Of a DNA stretch of 5,880 nucleotides, positions 1 to 5,277 are shown piece after piece (position 1 is the stretch's first letter; every line of letters begins with the position of its first letter). This DNA comes from Campylobacterales bacterium (GTDB lineage Bacteria; Campylobacterota; Campylobacteria; Campylobacterales; QNZT01). The stretch spans positions 1-5,880 of the forward strand of contig JALUNR010000231.1 in the NCBI GenBank assembly GCA_027055005.1, read 5' to 3'. Below the pieces are notes generated by a model, which worked only from the letters and a program-made list of their open reading frames with translations, searched no databases and was not told the origin of the DNA. Both the position numbers and the translations under genes were made by a program.

Positions 1-27
1 GGCACTACAGAGCAAGTTGAAATTTAA
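1..27 (+). CDS. Possible C-terminal tail of an upstream gene (partial)
   Basis: Frame 1 reads eight residues, GTTEQVEI, then TAA. The weak hairpin with a T-rich tail just downstream would suit the end of a gene. Eight codons are too few to identify a product or to prove coding. Confidence 0.2.
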   Translation, partial: GTTEQVEI

Positions 28-29
28 TT

Positions 30-50
30 GTACCTATTTTAGGCACTTTT
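30..50 (+). terminator. Weak hairpin with T-rich tail, possible terminator
   Basis: GTACCTA (30-36) pairs with TAGGCAC (40-46) around a TTT loop, with one A.C mismatch. TTTT and further T-rich sequence follow. The stem is short and AT-rich, so this is only a candidate. Its right arm overlaps the AGGCACTTTT repeat core, which may be the real reason the sequence is there. Confidence 0.22.
41..50 (+). repeat. Solitary copy of the AGGCACTTTT repeat core
   Basis: AGGCACTTTT here is identical to the core of the two repeat units at 1729-1749 and 1755-1775. It lies about 30 bp before the remains of the RAYT gene. Short repeats scattered near RAYT genes are characteristic of REP-type elements. That link is inferred from position and sequence; no hairpin pair typical of REP/BIME was found here. 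Confidence 0.45.
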
Positions 51-80
51 ATATCTTTTTATTTAATTTTGTAGTGCTTT

Positions 81-817
81 TTGACGAAGTCGGGAAAAGT
101 GGGCTTTTACCATGTTATAAACAGAGGGGTTGAAAGAAGAACAATATTTTATTTTATGAAGAAGAAGATTTTGATGCTTTTTTAGATATCTTAAAATATG
201 TATCAAAAACTTATAAAGTAATTATTCATGCATATTGTCTCATGAACAATCATTATCACCTACTTATAGAGACAACCAAGACAAATATATCTGACGCAAT
301 AAGACATTTAAATGCAAGTTATTCAAGCTACTTCAATAAAAAACATAAAAGATGTGGACATCTTTGGCAAAGTAGATTTTTTTCAAACTATCTATTTGAT
401 GATGAACATTTTTGGATAGTAGCAAAATACATAGAGAGAAATCCTATAAAAGCAAATGTTGTTAAACAGATTGCACATTACAAATACCAATCACTATTTC
501 AATATCTGCACCAATATAAGCACTTTGATTTACTAGATAATTCTAAAATACTTAAAATGTCAAAAGATGACTATGTGGGCTTTATCAGCAGTGATATGAG
601 TGAAGAGTATATGCAAAAAGTTTATACAGAACCAAAAAAAGTAGTAAAAGATGGAAAAGAGATAATGCTCACAAAAAGGCTCGAAGATTTTTTTGAGAAT
701 GACAGAGATATAAACCGAATACAAAATATCAAAAAAGCATATGAATATGGTTATTCTAAGTCTAACATATCCAAGTTTTTAAATATTTCCATAAGCGCAT
801 TGGCAAGATATATCTAG
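81..817 (+). pseudogene. REP-associated tyrosine transposase (RAYT, IS200-like Y1 family), frameshifted and lacking its start
   Basis: RAYTs are single-strand DNA transposase relatives that nick and join DNA at REP-type repeats using an HUH metal site and one tyrosine. Frame 0 gives GFYHVINRGVERRTIFYF (102-155), the usual RAYT N-terminus. It then runs into a stop, while the protein continues in another frame from TAT at 155 (YEEEDFDAFLDIL..., to TAG 815-817). One missing T in the run at 152-155 explains the switch. HYH is encoded at 251-259. The tyrosine of KYIERNP, equivalent to the known RAYT nucleophile, is encoded at 428-430. The C-terminus (about 700-814) resembles a helix-turn-helix. 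No ATG, good ribosome site or the usual basic MARxPR start is seen upstream, and an in-frame TAG sits at 72-74, so the 5' end is lost or replaced. ATG 242 could start a fragment, but it would lack the first strands of the fold. Confidence 0.82.
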
Positions 818-880
818 TGATGATGTCATTGCTTTATTTATTTTTTTGATAATTGATAATTGGTTAGTTACTTTTTTAAA

Positions 881-1297
881 CTATTTGTCTTTTATTTCTT
901 CCAAATTTATTTCTAGAAGCTTGCAGACCCGACTAAAAAATTCATTTGCGAAATCATAAAATTTTTTTGCGTCTTCTAGTGTTGGTTTACCGCAAGGAAG
1001 CAAACCAAAACTTCCTGGGTAACGAGACTCAATATATAGATCATTTAAATCATCAAGAATTTCCTCACTATCGACTGAAATATAGCTTTGAACCAAGTCT
1101 TTCAGCATGAGAAGATCATGTTTTTTTGGTACTTTTCTCTCGTGATATTCCAAGATAGCTTTAAAAGATTTTTCTACTGATTGCTGTGAATGAAACGCTG
1201 TTATATGGGTAATGAAATCATCTAAAAAAATCTTATCAAGGACAACAATATCACTATAAGAAGCTTTCAGCCATTCTACTGCTATTTTTTGATTCAC
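881..1297 (-). CDS. HEPN domain protein, probable HepT-like ribonuclease toxin partner
   Basis: This 138-aa protein matches the HEPN family (PF05168) in size and in landmarks: AFHSQQSVEKSFKAIL at 34-49, KKHDLL at 58-63 and ESRYPG at 90-95. HEPN proteins paired with a minimal nucleotidyltransferase usually act as RNA-cleaving toxins that the partner neutralises. R54 and H60 give R-x5-H, which fits the catalytic Rx4-6H motif. The tyrosine two residues after the histidine, which MntA AMPylates in the studied HepT, is leucine here (L62). The start is GTG 1297, preceded by GAGG with 7 nt spacing, and its first bases overlap the stop of the upstream gene as GTGA, so translation is probably coupled. 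Its 3' end faces the decayed RAYT. Toxin activity is inferred from family and pairing. Confidence 0.85.
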   Translation of the reverse strand: MNQKIAVEWLKASYSDIVVLDKIFLDDFITHITAFHSQQSVEKSFKAILEYHERKVPKKHDLLMLKDLVQSYISVDSEEILDDLNDLYIESRYPGSFGLLPCGKPTLEDAKKFYDFANEFFSRVCKLLEINLEEIKDK

Positions 1298-1626
1298 AAT
1301 AGAACCTCGCCTTGCGTTAATATTTCTTTAGAAAAAGAGCTATTGAGTTCTCTAAACTTATCTGACATATTTTTTGTATGGACGATCAAATCTATGGCAA
1401 TATTGCTTCTTAAATCTCTTATAGCTTTTGAGACTGCTTTAGATATAGTTCTCTTTTCCCTGTAATTTTGAGGAATAAACTCATCTTTTGTAACAACATA
1501 AAGATCTATATCACTATTCTCATTGGGAGTGCCATAAGCATAGCTACCAAATAAGATTATTTTATCAGGATCAAGTGGTTTAAGTCTTTTAACTATCTCT
1601 TGTTTGAGTATTTCGATATCAATCAT
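1294..1626 (-). CDS. Minimal nucleotidyltransferase (MNT domain), probable MntA-like antitoxin
   Basis: This 110-aa protein has the minimal polymerase-beta-type nucleotidyltransferase fold. The motif GS-x10-DxD is exact: G27-S28 in ILFGSYAYG, then D39-I40-D41 in SDIDL. A third acidic residue lies at D79 (AIDLIV), as expected for the metal site. In the studied MntA/HepT pair, this type of enzyme transfers AMP onto the HEPN toxin and silences it. Here it is the first gene of a two-gene operon with the HEPN gene. The ATG at 1626 is preceded by AAAGGGGG, a strong ribosome site about 5 nt upstream. A good promoter lies a further 35 nt up. All catalytic residues are present, so it should be active. 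A metabolic nucleotidyltransferase role is less likely given the HEPN partner. Confidence 0.88.
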   Translation of the reverse strand: MIDIEILKQEIVKRLKPLDPDKIILFGSYAYGTPNENSDIDLYVVTKDEFIPQNYREKRTISKAVSKAIRDLRSNIAIDLIVHTKNMSDKFRELNSSFSKEILTQGEVLL

Positions 1627-1661
1627 AACAACCCCCTTTCTTTATAAAATTTACTGATGTT

Positions 1662-1690
1662 ATTATAGCATAAGTAATATGGTTTGACAT
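1662..1690 (-). promoter_or_regulatory. Promoter of the MNT/HEPN operon
   Basis: On the minus strand, TGCTATAAT (rc of 1662-1670) is a perfect extended -10. ATGTCA (rc of 1685-1690) lies 17 bp upstream and matches 4 of 6 bases of the -35 consensus. The distance to the ATG at 1626 leaves a leader of roughly 30 nt. The GTCAGGCACTTTT repeats begin just upstream of the -35. Confidence 0.6.
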
Positions 1691-1702
1691 AATGGGGGAA
1701 TG

Positions 1703-1775
1703 GGGTTAGACACTTATCGGTATATGGTGTCAGGCACTTTTTCTAACTTAACGAGTCAGGCACTTTTACTAATTT
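1703..1775 (+). repeat. Short tandem array of a 26-bp unit with core GTCAGGCACTTTT
   Basis: Two units, starting at GTC 1729 and GTC 1755, are exactly 26 bp apart and share GTCAGGCACTTTT-n-CTAA-n-TT. A more degenerate unit containing TTAGACACTTA (1706-1716) precedes them. Each core contains GTGTC/GGCAC-like half-sites that are imperfectly palindromic. The array lies between two divergent promoters, that of the MNT operon and that of the HlyC-like gene. It could be RAYT-associated repeats, or a binding site for a regulator of either gene. The sequence alone does not decide. Confidence 0.6.
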
Positions 1776-1788
1776 TGATTTCTTATCA

Positions 1789-1817
1789 TTGCTATCATTG
1801 TTATTTTTTGATATAAT
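1789..1817 (+). promoter_or_regulatory. Promoter of the HlyC-like gene
   Basis: TGATATAAT (1809-1817) is an extended -10 with a perfect TATAAT. TTGCTA (1789-1794) stands 17 bp upstream and matches 4 of 6 bases of TTGACA. The predicted transcription start is near 1824. This rules out the TTG at 1823 as the gene's start codon and supports GTG 1847. Confidence 0.6.
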
Positions 1818-1846
1818 TTAACTTGCTTTTGATAAAAAGGATTGTT

Positions 1847-2293
1847 GTGGATAATGATGATATTAAATTTGGTTTGATGGAACCACTTGAAGTTGCAATT
1901 ATACAGACTTTACAACTTTTATCAGAGGATATATATAGAGTTTTGCCTTTGGGTAGAATCAATGAAATAATAACTCCTATAAAGAAAAAAAATTATTATG
2001 CTGCTGTATCAAATGGTAGGTGTATGGGTATAATAATATATATAAAAATATCAAAAGAAACAGCGCAAGCTTGCATAAAAGAGAGGCGTGAAGTAAAAAA
2101 AGATGAGCAAGACGACAATGGAACCGAATTATTTTTAATTGCTATCTCCGGTACTCCGATAATGAGATTGTTTAAAAAATTTTGCAAGGTAAATAAAGGT
2201 AAATTAATTCTTTTCAATAAACACACGCAAAAAAATGGAGTTCAAGAAAATAAATTTGGTTGGATTGATATTGACGGGGTAGCTAAATTTTAA
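1847..2293 (+). CDS. HlyC-like toxin lysine-acyltransferase family protein with altered catalytic positions
   Basis: HlyC-family enzymes move a fatty acyl chain from acyl-carrier protein to lysines of RTX toxins before export. Aligned by eye, this 148-aa protein follows HlyC over much of its length. Y30-R-V-L-P matches HlyC HRNWP; T43-P-I-K-K-K-N-Y matches LPAIRANQY; NGTELFLIAI (91-100) matches SGDRKWFIDW; and a KKF segment (110-112) matches the later KKF of HlyC. In that alignment the catalytic His23 becomes Y30 and Asp92 becomes A99, so activity is doubtful. HlyC is about 170 aa, so this is slightly short. GTG 1847 is chosen because AAAAGG lies 6 nt upstream and the promoter -10 ends at 1817. 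The neighbouring RTX-type protease fits a toxin-maturation theme. The family call is from remembered similarity; an unrelated small protein is possible. Confidence 0.5.
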   Translation: MDNDDIKFGLMEPLEVAIIQTLQLLSEDIYRVLPLGRINEIITPIKKKNYYAAVSNGRCMGIIIYIKISKETAQACIKERREVKKDEQDDNGTELFLIAISGTPIMRLFKKFCKVNKGKLILFNKHTQKNGVQENKFGWIDIDGVAKF

Positions 2294-2326
2294 GAACTTT
2301 CAGTCCTTTTAGGGAAAAGATCTAAA

Positions 2327-2361
2327 ATAGAACCAAAAGACTATGGTATCTTTGGTTCTAT
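2327..2361. terminator. Bidirectional terminator between convergent genes
   Basis: ATAGAACCAAAAGA (2327-2340) and TCTTTGGTTCTAT (2349-2361) pair over 13 bp with one bulged A around an 8-nt loop. On the minus strand the stem runs into TATTTTAGATCTTTT. On the plus strand AT-rich sequence with a later run of T follows. The stem sits between the stops of the HlyC-like gene and the DUF6447-like gene, so it can serve both. Confidence 0.75.
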
Positions 2362-2373
2362 AATTTGTAAAAA

Positions 2374-2604
2374 TTATTTTTTAGGAGATCTTTTGGCCCT
2401 TTTAGATTTTTCAGAGGTAGCCTGTTGAAGTTGATTGCTTAATGTTTGTGCATAAGCATTTCTTGCTGTTTTAGCTATTGCTAATTCTTGATTTAATTGT
2501 CTTAATTTATTGTCGCAAACTTGTATAGAAACTATACTTGCCTTCGCTTCATTAGATAAATCTTCAAGCTTGTACTCTTTACCGTCTATTTTTATTTCTG
2601 CCAT
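2374..2604 (-). CDS. Small coiled-coil protein, DUF6447-like
   Basis: This 76-aa protein starts MAEIKIDGKEYKLEDLSNEA, then has a predicted coiled coil (about 21-62) with LRQLNQELAIAKTARNAYAQ at 34-53. It ends in a very basic tail, KSKRAKRSPKK (66-76). The IDGKEY start, the QLNQELAIAKTARNAY core and the length agree with what I recall of DUF6447, a family without known function. A good ribosome site (AAGGAA, 7 nt before the ATG) and an extended -10 upstream support expression from its own promoter. It is divergent from the protease gene and convergent with the HlyC-like gene. Position suggests a link to the exoprotein locus, perhaps as a small scaffold or chaperone, but nothing in the sequence proves this. 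Confidence 0.72.
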   Translation of the reverse strand: MAEIKIDGKEYKLEDLSNEAKASIVSIQVCDNKLRQLNQELAIAKTARNAYAQTLSNQLQQATSEKSKRAKRSPKK

Positions 2605-2636
2605 TTATATTTCCTTATATTTAAAATTAGAAAGGG

Positions 2637-2645
2637 ATTATACCA
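2637..2645 (-). promoter_or_regulatory. Extended -10 promoter of the DUF6447-like gene
   Basis: The minus strand reads TGGTATAAT here, a perfect TGnTATAAT extended -10, about 33 nt before the ATG at 2604. No recognisable -35 is present; the upstream region is T-rich instead. This is the usual sigma-70 promoter form in Campylobacterota. Confidence 0.55.
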
Positions 2646-2705
2646 AAAATTTTATTAAACTAAAGAAAAAGCAATACATGTAAAAAGCAAAATCTCAATT
2701 TTTGC

Positions 2706-2734
2706 TTGTATTTTGCCTATTTATTAGATAAAAT
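2706..2734 (+). promoter_or_regulatory. Probable promoter of the metalloprotease gene
   Basis: TAAAAT at 2729-2734, within ATTAGATAAAAT, follows TTGTAT (2706-2711) with a 17-bp spacer. The transcription start would fall near 2741, giving a leader of about 20 nt. A TATAAT at 2742-2747 also exists, but it would leave only about 8 nt before the ATG, so it is less likely. The same ATTAGATAAAAT lies before the tRNA gene at 4613-4624. Confidence 0.45.
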
Positions 2735-2761
2735 GCAGGTATATAATCATAAAGAAGAAAA

Positions 2762-4576
2762 ATGATAAAAGATATGAATAGTCAGATTTCAATGCTATAT
2801 ATAGCTACATTTGGGCGTGCTCCCGATACTAGTGGGTTGGATTATTGGATTTATGACTCAGGGCTGGATATAGAAGATATAGCAAAGAGTTTTTTTGACC
2901 AAAAAGAGACCAAATTACTATATCCAAAAGAGATGTCAACTCATGATTTTATCGTTTCGGTCTATAATAATCTTTTTAATCGAAAACCAGATATAAAAGG
3001 ATTTGAGTATTGGCAAAAAGAACTAGACAGCGATAAAATTAGCAAGTCCCATTTTATCTTGGCAGTTATAAACGGAGCATTAGGAGATGATGCTATTTTG
3101 CTGCAAAATAAAACAGAGATAGGTTTGGAATTTTATAAAAAAAAGCTAGATGATGTAGCGCTAGCTCATAGTGTTTTAGAAAATGTAACGGTGGATGATG
3201 ATAGCGTTACAAACTCACTTAGAACTATCAGTTATGTTGCAACAAATATAAATGATAGCGAGGTTCAAAAGATTGGTTATGTCAAACACTCCTATATGAA
3301 TTATGATTTGAGCAATTTGAGCAATTTTGATACATATGGAGTCAAAGAGCTTGATTCTGGCATGAGATGGAGTGATGATATTAATATACTGACATATAGT
3401 TTTAACTCAACTTTGCCAGATGAATACAGTTCTCGTGATAGCCAAAATTGGCAAGAACTCAATGAGGTTCAAAAAAATAGTGTCAGGGATGTGATGAACA
3501 GTCTATCTGACATACTAGGAGTAACTTTCCATGAGTCCCATGCGAATGAAGGGATGATTCGGTTCAATGTCGTAAATATGTCAAGTGATGTAGGTGGATA
3601 TACATACTATCCCGGAACAGGAGATGATCCAATCAATGGTGATGTGTTTCTGTCTCAATCTTTTAATACAGATGCTGAATATTCTGATTTATCTAAAGGA
3701 AGCATAGCAAGAGAGACTATAATTCATGAGATTGGACATGCTTTAGGTTTGAAACATCCATTTGAGGGTTATTATGAGCTTGAAAAGTATCTAGACAATT
3801 CAAATCATACGGTTATGTCATATACGGATTCATTTAATTATATTCCGGTCTTTACTATGAATGGTGGCAATTTGAACTATAGCATAAAGCCACTATATCC
3901 AAATTTGTATGCGCTTTATGACATCGAGGCTCTTCAGTCGATATATGGTGCAAATAAAACATATAACACAATGGATAATACATATACCATGAATTATACA
4001 AACTATAAAATATATACAATTTGGGACGCCGGTGGGGATGATACTATAGATTTATCGAATAATGTAGGCAAAGATATCATAGATTTGCATGATGGCGTGA
4101 TTAATAGTGCAGACTTGTATAGTTTGGATGAGATTGTATCTCTGCATCAAAAAGAGATAAATGATGAATATTTTGATGATTGGATCAGAGATAATATAAC
4201 AGACTTGTACAACAACGATAAGCTATATACGGGAAAAGATAATCTAGCTATTACTAAAGGAGTTGTTATAGAAAATCTTTATACAGGGATAAATTCTGAT
4301 ATAGTTAAAGATAATAAAGTGGATAACCATATCTCTACTTCATTGGGAGATGATACTATATATCTAGGGGCTGGTGGTTATGATAAGATTGATGCTGGAG
4401 ATGGATATGATACGGTTTATCTAAATATGACCCAAGATGATATAAGTATTGTAGAATTTAAAAACAACTCTTATCTACTAGAGGGTGAAAACTTTGCTGC
4501 GGAACTAACAGGAGTGGAAAATATATACTTTTCAATAAATCATGAGAGTTTGCCACCAGAAGCTTTAATCTCTTGA
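2762..4576 (+). CDS. Secreted serralysin-type zinc metalloprotease (M10B) with two DUF4214 units and RTX tail
   Basis: This 604-aa protein has no N-terminal signal peptide, as expected for a type I secretion substrate. Residues about 8-55 and 60-106 are two DUF4214 units (LYIATFGRAPDTSGLDYW; LFNRKPDIKGFEYW). Residues about 200-400 form the serralysin catalytic domain. The zinc site is HEIGHALGLKHP (H322, E323, H326, H332), and the Met-turn TVMSY (350-354) supplies M352 and Y354. LYDIEALQSIYGAN (384-397) and IWDAGGDDTIDLS (420-432) are standard serralysin segments. NLAITKGVVIENL (494-506) continues the M10 C-terminal domain after an insertion of about 45 residues (448-490). Calcium-binding nonapeptides are few, chiefly 526-553. 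The enzyme should cleave extracellular proteins after export and calcium-dependent folding. No exporter genes or inhibitor are visible here. The ATG has only a weak AAGAAG ribosome site; M5 is an alternative start. Confidence 0.93.
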   Translation: MIKDMNSQISMLYIATFGRAPDTSGLDYWIYDSGLDIEDIAKSFFDQKETKLLYPKEMSTHDFIVSVYNNLFNRKPDIKGFEYWQKELDSDKISKSHFILAVINGALGDDAILLQNKTEIGLEFYKKKLDDVALAHSVLENVTVDDDSVTNSLRTISYVATNINDSEVQKIGYVKHSYMNYDLSNLSNFDTYGVKELDSGMRWSDDINILTYSFNSTLPDEYSSRDSQNWQELNEVQKNSVRDVMNSLSDILGVTFHESHANEGMIRFNVVNMSSDVGGYTYYPGTGDDPINGDVFLSQSFNTDAEYSDLSKGSIARETIIHEIGHALGLKHPFEGYYELEKYLDNSNHTVMSYTDSFNYIPVFTMNGGNLNYSIKPLYPNLYALYDIEALQSIYGANKTYNTMDNTYTMNYTNYKIYTIWDAGGDDTIDLSNNVGKDIIDLHDGVINSADLYSLDEIVSLHQKEINDEYFDDWIRDNITDLYNNDKLYTGKDNLAITKGVVIENLYTGINSDIVKDNKVDNHISTSLGDDTIYLGAGGYDKIDAGDGYDTVYLNMTQDDISIVEFKNNSYLLEGENFAAELTGVENIYFSINHESLPPEALIS

Positions 4577-4612
4577 TTTTTTAAATAGTAAATAATAAAA
4601 TTATAAGAAAAG

Positions 4613-4624
4613 ATTAGATAAAAT
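4613..4624 (+). promoter_or_regulatory. Likely -10 region of the tRNA-Thr promoter
   Basis: ATTAGATAAAAT is identical to the -10 region in front of the protease gene and ends 23 bp before the tRNA. No -35 box can be recognised. Transcription would start about 17 nt upstream of the tRNA, leaving a short 5' leader. Confidence 0.45.
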
Positions 4625-4647
4625 TCCACTTCAAAATCTTTAATGGT

Positions 4648-4723
4648 GCTGGCGTAGCTCAGTTGGTAGAGCAGCTGTCTTGTAAACAGCAGGTCGGCGG
4701 TTCAAGTCCGTTTGCCAGCTCCA
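4648..4723 (+). tRNA. tRNA-Thr (anticodon UGU)
   Basis: The 76-nt cloverleaf is complete. Acceptor GCTGGCG pairs with TGCCAGC, and the D arm is GCTC/GAGC with AGTTGGTA in the loop. Anticodon stem GCTGT/ACAGC carries loop CTTGTAA with anticodon TGT at 4681-4683, reading ACA. The T arm is GGCGG/CCGTT around TTCAAGT. Discriminator T is followed by an encoded CCA (4721-4723). Two G-T pairs in the T stem are tolerated. No other tRNA is adjacent. Confidence 0.97.
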
Positions 4724-4749
4724 TTCCTTCAAATTGGAAATCAAAAAAT

Positions 4750-5196
4750 ATGCAAAAAGAGACCGTTATCCAAGCCAAGACATTTACCTGTCAGTATATA
4801 AAAAGAGAAGACAGACTTCTTTTAACTGTAAACTACAAGGATATTTCAAGTCGTATTGATTTTTGGATAACTAGAAGTTTTCTGCTAAAACTTTTGCCAT
4901 ATTTTTTTGAGTATTCAACTACCGATCTTTCACCTGCTACAGAGCAAAAAGAGATACAAAATACAACCCCAACAGATAACTCTACATTTTTACTAACACA
5001 AAAAGAACCAGTGCTTTTAGATAGCGTAGATTTTTCAAGATTAAAAGATGGGGACAATAATATACAAATTACTCTTAAAAATCTTGAGAAAAAGATATAT
5101 TGTACAGCTGTTTTAGATGAAGGATCTTTTAAAAATTTTACCAAGCATATCACAAATACTGCTCCAGTCATGGAGTGGGGAATATTTGATATTTAA
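4750..5196 (+). CDS. Protein of unknown function, 148 aa
   Basis: I do not recognise this protein. It is probably cytoplasmic, as there is no signal peptide or membrane segment. Two similar-looking parts are joined by a polar linker (about 56-88). Part one is RLLLTVNYKDISSRIDFWIT followed by the helix SFLLKLLPYFF (22-53). Part two is NNIQITLKNLEKKIYCTAVL followed by the helix SFKNFTKHI (103-134). Both read as strand-strand-helix, which hints at an internal repeat. The frame stays open upstream to 4663, but that stretch is tRNA, so ATG 4750 is chosen. GGAA lies 10 nt before it. Only 26 nt separate it from the tRNA CCA end and no terminator intervenes, so co-transcription with the tRNA is likely. 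A role in the exoprotein locus is possible but unsupported. Confidence 0.75.
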   Translation: MQKETVIQAKTFTCQYIKREDRLLLTVNYKDISSRIDFWITRSFLLKLLPYFFEYSTTDLSPATEQKEIQNTTPTDNSTFLLTQKEPVLLDSVDFSRLKDGDNNIQITLKNLEKKIYCTAVLDEGSFKNFTKHITNTAPVMEWGIFDI

Positions 5197-5277
5197 TTAG
5201 TGTCAGAGTCAATTTAATATAAAGTGAAGCTTTGTTGCACTATACTTCCAGCATAAATTTTCAGTACAGGATTTGAA

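Noticed and set aside
2..77. GCACTAC (2-8) and GTAGTGC (71-77) as ends of a mobile element or a terminator stem
   Set aside because: The 7-bp match with a 62-bp gap is easily due to chance, and nothing coding lies between.
818..880. Terminator between the RAYT remnant and the HEPN gene
   Set aside because: There are T runs but no stem longer than about 4 bp (ATGA-TG-TCAT), so it is not supported.
1703..1775. CRISPR array
   Set aside because: Only two good units, 26-bp period with spacers of about 8-13 bp between cores, and no cas genes.
1823..1846. TTG start for the HlyC-like gene
   Set aside because: The -10 at 1812-1817 puts the transcription start near 1824, and there is no ribosome site before 1823. 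GTG 1847 has AAAAGG in the right place.
1996..2226. Minus-strand 76-aa reading frame
   Set aside because: It lies wholly inside the HlyC-like gene on the other strand, with no family resemblance and no ribosome site of note.
4648..4723. tRNA-Thr as an integration site with a duplicated 3' end
   Set aside because: No second copy of the tRNA 3' end is present in the window and there is no integrase gene.
4663..4749. N-terminal extension of the 148-aa gene
   Set aside because: The open frame runs through the tRNA body; the residues before ATG 4750 are translated tRNA-Thr sequence.
4833..5171. Minus-strand 112-aa reading frame
   Set aside because: Antisense shadow of the 148-aa gene; Ser/Leu/Phe-rich composition typical of a reverse-complement frame.
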